A program made the translations under genes and the position numbers. 64,000 bases of DNA from DAOUKH01 sp965207995 (GTDB taxonomy: Bacteria; Chloroflexota; Dehalococcoidia; SHYB01): contig OZ242299.1 of assembly GCA_965207995.1 (NCBI GenBank), positions 2,604,001-2,668,000 of the forward strand, given 5' to 3'. Positions within the stretch are counted from its first letter, which is position 1; each line of letters begins with the position of its first letter. A model generated the notes under the pieces. The model was not told the DNA's origin. It saw only the letters and a program-made list of their open reading frames with translations, and did not search any database. Positions 8,019-16,165 of the stretch are shown piece after piece.

Positions 8019-9164
8019 CTACCCTCCGTTGAGGTTGAAGACCTTGACGGCGTTGTCGACGAGCACCTGGCGGCGCTCCGCCTCCGGCCAGTCGCCGGTG
8101 GCGCGCTCGATGTACCACTGAGACTTGGGGAAGGTGCTCGTGGGGTGGGGGAAGTCGGACGACCACATGATGTTGTCCATGCCGATGACGTCGCGCATGC
8201 GGAGGCCGACGGACTCGAACCAGAAGTTGATGTAGCACTGGCGGTGGAAGTAGTCGCTGGGCTTGATCTTCAGGCTGCCGCGCTCCTTGAGGTTCTGCGC
8301 CTGCCATTGGTGGTCGGCGACTTCGAGCAGGTAGGGCGCCCATCCCAAGCCGCTCTCCGACGAGACGACCTTGAGCGTGGGGAAGCGCTCGAGGATGCCG
8401 GAGAAGAGGATGGTGCTCATCACCATGATGTTGGCCGAGATGGTGCGGGTGGAGCCGTCGGAGAGCTTGGTGACGGTGTTGTGGCCGTCCCAGGGAGCTG
8501 GGAAAGAAATGCCCTGGGCCCCGCCGGAGCCGATGTGGAAGTTGACCGACATGCTGGTCTCTTGGGCGGCGTCCCAGAGGGGGTCCCAGTAGGGGTCGCA
8601 GATATCGGGGTAGCCGAACTGCTGGGGGAATGCGATGGCGATGCCGTTCATCTTGCGCGTGACGGCGCGGCGGAGCTCGGCGATGGCGAGGTCGAGATCC
8701 CACATGGGAAGCTGGGCGAGCGTGATGAAGCGGCCGGGGTAGGGCTCGGCGTACTCCTCGACCTGGAAGTCGTTGTAGGCGCGGATGCAGTCGAGACGAA
8801 AGTCGGCGGGCCAGTCGGCGTTGTAGAAGGTGTTGCCGGCGATGCCGGCGACGTTGGCGAAGAAGGTGTGGACGTCGACGCCGTCGGCTTCCATGGCCTT
8901 GACGCGCTCGGCGGGGATGTAGGCCTTCTTGGGCATCTCGTCGAAGTTGACCGCGCTGGCGGTGCGGTCGGCCATGGTGGCGTGGACGCTGCCCGGCCCC
9001 TTCACGGCGCGGGGTTCGCCGTTGATCCACCAGGTGTCGCCGCCGTCGTCACCGCGAACGACGTGGGGAATCTTGTCGCCCCACTTGGCGGCGCTCATGC
9101 GGGCCGTCCAAGTGTCGGGCTTCTCTTGCAGGTGGTCGTCGGTCGAGATGCAGGTGTACCGCAT
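8019..9164 (-). CDS. Amidohydrolase_2 family metal-dependent hydrolase
   Basis: A 381-residue paralogue of the neighbouring amidohydrolase. Its N-terminal motif is CISTDDHLQE (Asp9, His11, Glu14), and its C-terminal metal Asp lies in MWSSDFPHPTSTFPKSQW, a close parallel of the 6924 gene. The stretch LFSGILERFPTLKVVSSESG is typical of the family. I start it at the ATG at 9164, which has AAGGAG seven bases upstream; a GTG at 9179 would add five residues. It converges on the 6924 gene with six bases between stops and is driven by a strong-looking promoter at 9200-9228. The reaction is unknown: decarboxylase, hydratase or hydrolase. Confidence 0.87.
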   Translation of the reverse strand: MRYTCISTDDHLQEKPDTWTARMSAAKWGDKIPHVVRGDDGGDTWWINGEPRAVKGPGSVHATMADRTASAVNFDEMPKKAYIPAERVKAMEADGVDVHTFFANVAGIAGNTFYNADWPADFRLDCIRAYNDFQVEEYAEPYPGRFITLAQLPMWDLDLAIAELRRAVTRKMNGIAIAFPQQFGYPDICDPYWDPLWDAAQETSMSVNFHIGSGGAQGISFPAPWDGHNTVTKLSDGSTRTISANIMVMSTILFSGILERFPTLKVVSSESGLGWAPYLLEVADHQWQAQNLKERGSLKIKPSDYFHRQCYINFWFESVGLRMRDVIGMDNIMWSSDFPHPTSTFPKSQWYIERATGDWPEAERRQVLVDNAVKVFNLNGG

Positions 9165-9199
9165 CGTCCGCTCCTTCACACATCTTGAGGAATGCCGGA

Positions 9200-9228
9200 A
9201 TTGTAGGAGCGCCCACGGGCAGGGTCAA
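9200..9228 (-). promoter_or_regulatory. Promoter of the amidohydrolase at 8019-9164
   Basis: On the minus strand TTGACC (9228-9223), a 17-base spacer and TACAAT (9205-9200) lie about 36 bases before the ATG. Confidence 0.65.
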
Positions 9229-9299
9229 CGAGGCCGCCGACCGCTAGGCGGGGGCGTGTAGTATGTGGCGGCGCCGCGTTCCGGCGCCGGGAGGCCCCC

Positions 9300-10172
9300 A
9301 TGCACATCGGACTGACCGCAGGTCTGCAAATCTTCTCCATGCCGCCGTCCGACGCGCTGGCCATCGCCCAGCACGCCGAGGCCGCGGGGTTCGAATCGAT
9401 CTGGATACCCGACCACCCGGTCATCCCGGAGGCGATACCGCCCCAGTACCCGTATAACGACACCGGCCGGCCACCGTTCAACAACGAGTCGCCGTGGCTG
9501 GAGCCGACGGCCATGCTGACCTACCTCGCGGCGGGCACGACGACGCTCGGCCTCGGCACCGGAATCTACATCGTCCCGCTGCGCAACCCGCACCTGCTGG
9601 CGCGCAGCCTGTCGACGGTGGACTGGCTGTCGAACGGGCGGCTGCTGCTCGGCGTGGGCGTCGGCTGGATGCCCGACGAGGCCGCCGCCACCGAGACCGA
9701 CTTCGACAACCGGGGCAAGCGCACCGAGGAGATCCTGCACATCCTGGTGCGGCTGTGGACGGAGGACGTGGTCGAGCACTCGGGGACGTACTACTCCTTC
9801 GGCAAGGTGAAGCTGAACCCGAAGCCGGTGCGCAAGCCGCACCCACCGGTGCTCTACGGCGGCCACACGCCCGTCGCGCTCCGGCGGGCGGCGCAGCTCT
9901 GCGACGGCTGGATCGGCATGGGGTACACGCCGGAGGAGCTACCCACTTACCTCGAGCGGTTGAGCGAACTCAGGAAACGGTATGGCCGCGACGGGGAGGA
10001 CTTTGACATCACTGTGACGCCCGCCGTCCCGCCCACGCTCGACGCCGTCAAGCGGTTCCGGGACCTCGGCGTGACGCGCCTGAAGCTAACCCCATTCAAG
10101 CGCGATGCCGACGCCGCGGCCTGCCTGGAAGGCATCGACCGGTTCGGCGACGAGGTGATCGCGAAGCTGTAG
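9300..10172 (+). CDS. LLM-class F420-dependent oxidoreductase
   Basis: A 290-residue luciferase-like (TIM-barrel) oxidoreductase of the type that uses coenzyme F420 or FMN. It begins MHIGLTAGLQIFSMPPSDAL, has ESIWIPDHPVIPE, LGLGTGIYIVPLRNPHLLAR and GRLLLGVGVGWMPDEA, all typical of the TIGR03619-like group. The later PPVLYGGHTPVALRRAA strand belongs to the cofactor pocket. It may act on a xenobiotic, lipid or secondary-metabolite intermediate, but the substrate is not known. It is probably co-transcribed with the small RHH gene 30 bases downstream. Confidence 0.88.
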   Translation: MHIGLTAGLQIFSMPPSDALAIAQHAEAAGFESIWIPDHPVIPEAIPPQYPYNDTGRPPFNNESPWLEPTAMLTYLAAGTTTLGLGTGIYIVPLRNPHLLARSLSTVDWLSNGRLLLGVGVGWMPDEAAATETDFDNRGKRTEEILHILVRLWTEDVVEHSGTYYSFGKVKLNPKPVRKPHPPVLYGGHTPVALRRAAQLCDGWIGMGYTPEELPTYLERLSELRKRYGRDGEDFDITVTPAVPPTLDAVKRFRDLGVTRLKLTPFKRDADAAACLEGIDRFGDEVIAKL

Positions 10173-10202
10173 CGTGGCTGTAGAGCAGGACTGAGGGACA
10201 GC

Positions 10203-10430
10203 GTGGCATTCACTATCCGGCTATCGTCCGATGTTGAGCAGCGGCTTGCTTCCCTGGCCGCGCAGACCGGGCGTACGAAGGCCTTCTACCTGCGGGAGCT
10301 TATCGAGCGTGGGCTCGAGGAGGTCGAGGACTATTACCTGGCAGCGGATGCTCTCGAGCGCGTTCGCAAAGGGAGGGAACGCCTCCATGCTGCCGCGGAC
10401 GTGAGGAAGGAACTTGGGCTCGGCAGTTGA
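10203..10430 (+). CDS. Ribbon-helix-helix antitoxin-like protein (RelB/TraY type), solitary
   Basis: A 75-residue RHH DNA-binding protein: a short N-terminal strand (FTIRLSSDVEQRL) followed by SLAAQTGRTKAFYLRELIERGL, the two helices of the MetJ/Arc/TraY fold, then a charged C-terminal helix that in RelB-type antitoxins wraps the toxin. The GTG start at 10203 follows GAGGGA. Usually a RelE/ParE toxin gene overlaps the stop. Here the next 60 bases have no convincing toxin frame and run straight into the convergent CotH gene, so this is either an orphan antitoxin or a free-standing regulator. Confidence 0.72.
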   Translation: MAFTIRLSSDVEQRLASLAAQTGRTKAFYLRELIERGLEEVEDYYLAADALERVRKGRERLHAAADVRKELGLGS

Positions 10431-10490
10431 CCGTGCGCCTTCTTCGGCGAGACTTTCGCGAGGGGCTGCTCGCCGAGGATACATCTCCCG

Positions 10491-12899
10491 CTAGTTGTCC
10501 GGCTGGTTCTCGGTGCCGGGAGTGGGATTTCCGACCGTCTGGAATTCTCCGGTGGCGTCCGGCACGCGGGCGAAGCTCATTCCTTCGCCCGACTGTCCCT
10601 CTTCCCAGTCGGCTTGGGCGACGAGCACGCCGTCCGCCGTCCAGATGCCCAGTGCTTCGTCGGTGCCGAGGGCGAAGCCTGGCCAGGCGTCCTTGTCCAA
10701 CTCCACCAGGAAGTAACCGCCGGGCGGGATGACCCAGTCGGCGAGGAAGGGCACCCGCTTCGTGGGGTCGGCCAGGTCGTCGGCAACGACGTAGTTGGCG
10801 AGGGCGACGTGGGCGTCCGAGGCGTTGTACAGCTCGAACCAGTCCAGCGGGTCGCCTTTGGCCGCGACTTCGTTGATGACCAGCTTGGCCGGTGCGGCGT
10901 CTCCGTCGTCGACCGCATCGATGCCGTCACCGGATGGTCCGGGCAGAGGCAGGCCTCCCGCGGCGGCATACAGACGGCCGCGAATGACGGCGCCGGGCTC
11001 GTCGCCGGCGATTTCCAGTTCAAGCCGTCCGTCGGTGAGGGGCACGACCCACGCGGGCTCGACGGCTCCGCTGGCGAAGCTCCACATGACGCCGCCGATG
11101 CGCACATCGCCCCGTTGGAGCACCGTGCCGTCGGCCAGCAGTTCACGGGGGAGCACGATCGTCAGGCCGTCAATGGAGTTGGTATCGAGCGCGTAGCCCA
11201 AGAATGCGATGCTCGCCAGATTGCCGACGCCGGGCAGGATGTTCTGTTCGTCGGGCGTGGCCGCGCCGGCGATGACGCCCAACGGCGGCAAGACGTCGCC
11301 GGGGTCGGAGTGGAGCACGGCGACCTTGCCCTCTTCCAGGGGGTTGGCGCTGTTGTTGGAGCCGAAGACGGCTTCGAACTCCAAGATGAGCGCCGCGGAT
11401 TCCACCGCGCCCTCGGGGAGGGCGGGGACTTCCGGCTCGGGCCAGTCCGGCGGTTCCGGTGTCATGTCGGCCAGGATTTCGGCCTTGCGCTTCTTGATGA
11501 ACTGCCGGACGCGCTCGGCGTCGGCGACCGCGGCCGGAGCGGCCTCGGGGAGCGAGTGCCGCTGCACGATGGCGGCCATCCGGTCGACGGCGGCCAGCAG
11601 CTCGTCTTCGTTCCAGACGGTGTCCAGCAGATCCTTCATGCGGTTGGCGTACTTGAGCCGCCAGTCCGGATGGTTGTACAGCCGGTTGGGGATGGCGGTG
11701 TAGGCGAGCACCGACGGCGGAGGGTTACTGATCATGTCGAAGGGGTTGGGGTCGTCCTTCAAATGGAAGACGTCGTCCACGCCCCAGGGTATGAAGACGA
11801 ACTTGCCGCCGGGCTCGCGGTAGAAGTGATAGTTGTTGCGGTCGCCGGTGTAGCCGTCCCAGTGGCCCACCAGCACCTCCGTTGCCCAGAACGTCAGGAA
11901 GCGGTCGAGGTCCACGATGTCGCCCAAGGCCTCAAGCCATGCGTCGGAAGGGTCCAGCAGGGCATCGACCACGGCGTCGACGTCGCTCCAGTCGTTGGCG
12001 TCCTCGTTGGTCTTCTTCTCGATCGTGCCGCGGTGGGTGGGAGTGAAGTCGCTGATGGTGCCCTCGTAGAGATTGCCATCCGCGCTGTCGAAGTGGCGCG
12101 CCAGCATCGGGGCCTTGATTTCCTCAACGTGGACGTAGAGCCCGAGGTCCTTGCCGTTGACGGTGACGGTGGCGAAGTTGCAACGGGAGGCGGGGTTACC
12201 GGCCGCGGCGAAGACCTGGAGGGCCAAGCAGGTGTTGATCATCGAAGGGTCCTGGATGCTGTTGTTCAGCGTCATCCGCTCGATGATGCCGCCGAGGGCC
12301 TGGCCGTCGACGTACTTGTCGAACCGCAGCTTGAGCGCCGGCTTGGTGTCGCTTTGCGACCCGAGGAAGCCCTTCTTCCGGACGCCGACTTCGGTGTGGG
12401 TCTCGCCGTCAACCGTGACGGTGGCGGAGAACCAGTCGTAGATGTTGGCGAAGGGCCGGGACAGCTGGTATTTCTCGATTTCCTCCACCAGGTCTTCGAA
12501 CGTTCGGGTCTGATGGCGCAGCGTGTCCCAGTCCTCGCGGGCGATCTCGATGTTGACGTTCAGCACGCGGCCAAGGTCGAAGAATGCGTCGGTGGGGTCT
12601 GCGGGCGCGGCCGGCTCCGTGGTTGGCGGCGGCGCCTTGGTCGCGGTTGGCGCCACGGGTTCGGTGGTCGGCGTGGCGCTCGGCACTGCCGTGGGCTGCG
12701 CGGTCGCGGTGGACGTGGGCGGCGCTGTCGTTGGTTCCGCGGTAGGCGGGAGCGGTGTGGGGTCGTCCGAGCCGCAGCCAGCGGTCAGCGCCAGGACGGT
12801 CACCATGCCCAGGACTGCCAGGGCGCAGAGGCCTCTTCGCTTGAAGGTGTTCCAGCAAGCCTTTGGCTCTGGTGCGGGGCGAGAGGAGAGGATTGTCAT
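10491..12899 (-). CDS. CotH-kinase-domain lipoprotein with C-terminal lamin-tail domain
   Basis: An 802-residue exported lipoprotein. A signal peptide ends in LALTAGC (lipidated Cys42), followed by a Pro/Thr linker to about residue 105. The CotH kinase-like domain follows, with FLGSQSDTKPALKLRFDKY, GLYVHVEEIKAPML, the GHWDGYTGDRNNYHFY catalytic region and the metal-binding FIPWGVDDVF. A beta-rich region comes next, then a C-terminal lamin-tail domain (LVINEVAAKGDPLDWFELYN). CotH proteins are atypical secretory kinases that phosphorylate spore-coat proteins or remodel cell surfaces. A kinase role outside spore formers is inferred. It lies 42 bases downstream of an SDR gene, probably in one transcript. 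Confidence 0.85.
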   Translation of the reverse strand: MTILSSRPAPEPKACWNTFKRRGLCALAVLGMVTVLALTAGCGSDDPTPLPPTAEPTTAPPTSTATAQPTAVPSATPTTEPVAPTATKAPPPTTEPAAPADPTDAFFDLGRVLNVNIEIAREDWDTLRHQTRTFEDLVEEIEKYQLSRPFANIYDWFSATVTVDGETHTEVGVRKKGFLGSQSDTKPALKLRFDKYVDGQALGGIIERMTLNNSIQDPSMINTCLALQVFAAAGNPASRCNFATVTVNGKDLGLYVHVEEIKAPMLARHFDSADGNLYEGTISDFTPTHRGTIEKKTNEDANDWSDVDAVVDALLDPSDAWLEALGDIVDLDRFLTFWATEVLVGHWDGYTGDRNNYHFYREPGGKFVFIPWGVDDVFHLKDDPNPFDMISNPPPSVLAYTAIPNRLYNHPDWRLKYANRMKDLLDTVWNEDELLAAVDRMAAIVQRHSLPEAAPAAVADAERVRQFIKKRKAEILADMTPEPPDWPEPEVPALPEGAVESAALILEFEAVFGSNNSANPLEEGKVAVLHSDPGDVLPPLGVIAGAATPDEQNILPGVGNLASIAFLGYALDTNSIDGLTIVLPRELLADGTVLQRGDVRIGGVMWSFASGAVEPAWVVPLTDGRLELEIAGDEPGAVIRGRLYAAAGGLPLPGPSGDGIDAVDDGDAAPAKLVINEVAAKGDPLDWFELYNASDAHVALANYVVADDLADPTKRVPFLADWVIPPGGYFLVELDKDAWPGFALGTDEALGIWTADGVLVAQADWEEGQSGEGMSFARVPDATGEFQTVGNPTPGTENQPDN

Positions 12900-12941
12900 T
12901 CGCGTGCCTTTTCGACGTCAGCTGTAGGGCCGCGGGGGTCC

Positions 12942-13733
12942 CTAGAGCATGGTAAATCCGCCGCTGACGCTGATGGTCTGGCCGGTGATGAAGGCGGCGG
13001 CGTCGGAGGAGAGGAAGAGGACGGCGTTGGCGATGTCGTCGCCATAGCCGAGGCGTCCGAGGGGGTAGTGCGACGTGGCGCGCTGCAGGCGGTACTCGGG
13101 GGTACCGCGCTCTTCGGCGCGCCATGGCCCGGTGAGGGACTCGATGTGGGTGCCCTCGGGCTGGGTCGCGCCAGGAGCGACGACGTTGACGCGCACGCCC
13201 TGGGGCGCGACCTCCCTGGCGATCGACTTGCAGGCTGCGATCACTGCCGCCCGCGCCCCTGAGTAGACCGCGGCCTTGAACTCTCCGACGCGCCCCGCCT
13301 CGGACGAGAGGGCCACGATGTTGCCCGATCCTTGCCGAACCATGTGAGGGAGCGCGGCGTGGATGGTGTTGAGCACGGCGATGTAGTTGGTGTGGACGAT
13401 GCCGCTCCAGGTCTTGGGATCGTTGTCGAGGAAGAAGGAGCGGCCGGCCCAGCGGGCGATGGCGACGACCAACACGTCGAGGTGTCCGGTCTCTTCGAGG
13501 GCGCGGTCGATGATCACCTGGGCCTCCTCGCGTGAGGCGGCGCCGGCGTGGACTGCGGTGATCGAGAGGCCGGCGGCGTCGACGTCGCGGTGGACGGAGT
13601 CGAGCATGGCCTTGTCGTCGGCGGAGAGGAAGACGCGCGATCCCTCCGCGGCGTAGAGCAGGGCCAGAGAGCGTCCAGTCTTCGAGCCGCCGCCGGCGAT
13701 GACGACGGTCTTGTCTTCGAGTCCTAGGTCCAT
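12942..13733 (-). CDS. SDR-fold oxidoreductase with YxxxR in place of YxxxK
   Basis: A 263-residue protein that is clearly an SDR by length and by its C-terminal segment (GYGDDIANAVLFLSSDAAAF, then ITGQTISVSGGF). The catalytic motif reads Tyr157-Ser-Gly-Ala-Arg161, so the usual Lys is Arg. The N-terminal nucleotide-binding motif is AGGGSKTGR, not TGxxxGIG. The catalytic Ser region (IVALSSEAGRVG) is normal. Classical SDRs need the Lys to lower the Tyr pKa, so activity may be altered or lost. It has its own promoter at 13749-13777 and is followed by the CotH gene. A structural, sensing or altered-specificity role is possible. Confidence 0.85.
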   Translation of the reverse strand: MDLGLEDKTVVIAGGGSKTGRSLALLYAAEGSRVFLSADDKAMLDSVHRDVDAAGLSITAVHAGAASREEAQVIIDRALEETGHLDVLVVAIARWAGRSFFLDNDPKTWSGIVHTNYIAVLNTIHAALPHMVRQGSGNIVALSSEAGRVGEFKAAVYSGARAAVIAACKSIAREVAPQGVRVNVVAPGATQPEGTHIESLTGPWRAEERGTPEYRLQRATSHYPLGRLGYGDDIANAVLFLSSDAAAFITGQTISVSGGFTML

Positions 13734-13748
13734 GGGTCGCGGCCTCCG

Positions 13749-13777
13749 ACGCTAGGCTGCGACGCGCGGCCTGTCAA
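13749..13777 (-). promoter_or_regulatory. Promoter of the SDR-CotH transcript
   Basis: On the minus strand a perfect TTGACA (13777-13772), a 17-base spacer and TAGCGT (13754-13749) lie 16 bases before the ATG at 13733. Confidence 0.5.
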
Positions 13778-13790
13778 GCGTGAGGGCGTT

Positions 13791-13826
13791 ACAAAGAGAG
13801 AGGCGGCCCCTGGGGACCGCCTCTCC
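13791..13826 (-). terminator. Intrinsic-type terminator of the binding-protein gene
   Basis: A perfect 9-bp stem (GAGAGGCGG, 13798-13806, with CCGCCTCTC, 13817-13825) extends inward through CCCC/GGGG. Read in the minus direction the hairpin follows the stop of the binding-protein gene by 24 bases and is followed by a T-rich CTCTCTTTG tail. Confidence 0.65.
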
Positions 13827-13849
13827 TTCAGCGTCTCGCTGTTCGCGGA

Positions 13850-15888
13850 TCAGTTCCTGCCGGGCATGTAGTTCGGTGAGCCGCCGTCGGTGCCCTCACC
13901 GAAGGGCGCGAAGGTCCGGTCGACCCAGAATTGCTCCATGTCCTCGACGACGTCGGCGACGGTGCAGCACTGGGTCAACGGCATGTTGCGCAGCGCGGGC
14001 CACCAGGAGTGGAAGCGCTTGGTGCGGAAGAGGCCGACGAAGATACGCCGCTCCAGGAAGTCGAGCTGGATCTTGTCGGCGATGGCCAACTGCTCTTCGA
14101 AGGTCCTGGCCTGCAGGAAGTCGTCCCAAAGCTGCGGGACTCCGCCGAGGTCCCAAGGCTCGGTGAAGTAACCCTCTTCATTGAAGGTCGGGCCGTACTG
14201 GAGGCGCATGTTTGCACCGGGGAAGGGAGAGCCGGAGAAGAGGAAGAACCAGCCGACGTCCCAGTTCTTGGTGCGCAGTTCGTCGAAGTCGTTCGAGCCG
14301 GGTATCACGAGACCTTCCTCGGTGGGCTCGATCCAGATGTCGGAGAGGGAGTCCATGGCGATCTGCATGGCCTCCTGGGACGAAAGGCGGGCGACGAACC
14401 GCAGCCTGAGCGGGTTGTCGGGGCTGTACCGGCGGCCCTCATGAGCTGGCGGGCAGCGAGGACGTCGCGCGCGCGGTCGGCCTGGTTGTCCGCGTAGCCG
14501 GGACGCCCCACGAACATTTCCCTGGGGAGCGCCCATGCTCCGTTCAGCTCGGCGGGGATGCCGACGCCGTGGCGGACGATGGCGGTCTCGGGGCCGTAGG
14601 CGAGGTCGCGGACGGCGAACCGGTCGACTGCCATGTCGATTGCCTCACGGACGCGGGGGTCCTTGAGTGCGGGGTTGCGGTTGTTGAAGAACAGGGCGTT
14701 CAGGGTGGACGCCATGTCGGCCTTCTGCCAGCCGGGGATGGTCGCACGCAGTTGGTCGGCCCGTCCGGCGACGCGGTTGGTCACTACGGGGCGCTGCCAG
14801 AGGACGTTGCCGGCCTCGAAGGCGCCGATGATGGCGGTCGTGTCCGAGATGATGAAGATCTCGATGGCGTCGAGGTAGGGCAGTTGCCCTCCAGCGGCGT
14901 CGGTCTTCCAGTGGTCGGGGCTCGCTTCCATGACCCACTTCACGTCGGCCTCGTTGGAGACGAAACGGAAGGGCCCGGTGCCGTTCCCCTGTGCATTCAG
15001 GTCGGCGGGCCTCATGTCGGAGGGCACGATGTAGAGCGTCCGGGTGAGCTCGAGGAGCTGGTTGAAGAAGGCGCTGCTGAATTCCTTGAGGTGAATCTCG
15101 ACGGTGGTGTCGTCGATCGCGACGGCCCTATCGACGATGGCCATCGCAGCGATGTTACCCGGGTCGCGCAGCCTTGAAGGGGCGCCGCCGTCGCCTTCCT
15201 CCTTACTCTCGTACATTTCAGGGTTCTTCATCCGGTCAATGCTGTAGACGACGTCTTCGGCCGTGAAGTCGGAGCCATCGTGGAACTTGACGCCTTCATG
15301 GAGGTTGAAGGTGTAGACCCTGGCGTCGGAGCTTAGGGACCAATCGCTGGCGAGGTCGGGAACGGCGGATGCTCCATCGAATTTGCTCAGCTCGATGAGC
15401 TTGTCGTAGATGGGACGGACGGGGGTCACGATGCCGGGCACGATGCGAAGCAGCGGATCGACGCCGCGGCCATTGAGGTGCTGCACGGCGGTCAAGGTGC
15501 CGCCGCGGATCGGGTCGACGCCGGGAACCGGGGTGGGCACCGGCACGGGGGTGGCGGTGGCTGCTCGGGTCGGCGAGACCGTGGGTGCTTCGGTCGGCTC
15601 TGGTGCGGCAGTGGCCTCCGGCATGGCGGTAGCCTCGGGCATGGCGGTGGCCTCGGGCATGGCGGTGGGCTCCGGCATGGCGGTGGCCTCGGGCATGGCG
15701 GTGGCCTCGGGCATGGCGGTGGCCTCGGGCATAGCGGTGGGCTCCGGCGCCGGTGTGTCAGTCGGCTGCGGGGCGGCCGTGGGTCTGGGGGCCTCGGTGG
15801 GGTCGCCGCCGCCGCAGCCAGCGACGATCAGTAGCATGACCCCGAGCGCGGTGACAAACGTAAACAGTCCGCGGTGGCGCTTGAGCAT
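13850..15888 (-). pseudogene. ABC transporter substrate-binding lipoprotein (peptide/opine type), single-base frameshift
   Basis: A family-5 extracellular solute-binding protein for the dipeptide-type importer encoded divergently. The 5' part (15888 to about 14430) has a lipoprotein signal with LLIVAGC (Cys25), a Pro/Thr/Ala linker with 18-bp tandem repeats, and the binding-domain segments RGGTLTAVQHLNG, YTFNLHEGVKFHDGSDFTAE and GTGPFRFV. The C-terminal part (about 14430 to 13850) continues in another frame with YSPDNPLRLRF to YMPGRN. The span of 2039 bases is one short of a multiple of three. Restoring one C in the run near 14429-14431 rejoins the frames as AAG-YSPDNP. This is either a real inactivation or an assembly error; the rest looks intact. 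Confidence 0.85.
15611..15747 (-). repeat. Tandem 18-bp repeats encoding an EATAMP/EPTAMP linker
   Basis: About eight imperfect copies of an 18-bp unit encode six-residue PEATAM or PEPTAM repeats just after the lipidated Cys of the binding protein. They form a flexible extracellular tether. Copies differ mainly at the Ala/Pro codon, so copy number may vary between strains. Confidence 0.85.
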
Positions 15889-15969
15889 ACGTGCCTCCTA
15901 AAGGCGAGGGAGTCCGTTCGGCCCCTTGTCAATCTCACCGGGCCGGGGGGCCGAAGCGCTCGTGGCGGC

Positions 15970-15999
15970 ACGATAGCAGGCGGCTTTCGCTTCTGTCAA
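15970..15999 (-). promoter_or_regulatory. Promoter of the ABC substrate-binding protein gene
   Basis: On the minus strand a perfect TTGACA (15999-15994), an 18-base spacer and TATCGT (15975-15970) lie about 82 bases before the ATG at 15888. Confidence 0.6.
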
Positions 16000-16039
16000 T
16001 GCGCGGGTGGGGAGCCCGCGACGGGAGCCATCGGCGTGC

Positions 16040-16069
16040 TTGACGCTCCCAATGGGGGCGTACTACAGT
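16040..16069 (+). promoter_or_regulatory. Weak candidate promoter for the ABC permease genes
   Basis: TTGACG (16040-16045), an 18-base spacer and TACAGT (16064-16069) lie about 97 bases before the permease start at 16166, in the divergent gap shared with the binding-protein gene. Confidence 0.35.
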
Positions 16070-16165
16070 TCGCGCACGCTCGGCCTGTAGACCGGACCCT
16101 GTCTGCCGGCCCGCCGGACCAGATCTGGAGGGTGTGCGCCCTATCGGCGCGTTGGTTGCCGGCCC

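Noticed and set aside
9385..9405. GGTTCGAATC resembling the tRNA T-loop
   Set aside because: It lies within a conserved coding segment (GFESIWIPDH) of the LLM oxidoreductase, and no acceptor or anticodon stem can be drawn around it.
10427..10732. A possible toxin gene after the RHH antitoxin
   Set aside because: The 101-codon frame has no RelE/ParE/PIN motif, becomes Arg/Pro-rich after 20 codons and lies over the 3' end of the CotH gene.
15611..15747. Regularly spaced repeats that could suggest a CRISPR array
   Set aside because: The 18-bp units are directly abutting, have no spacers and encode an in-frame six-residue linker repeat.
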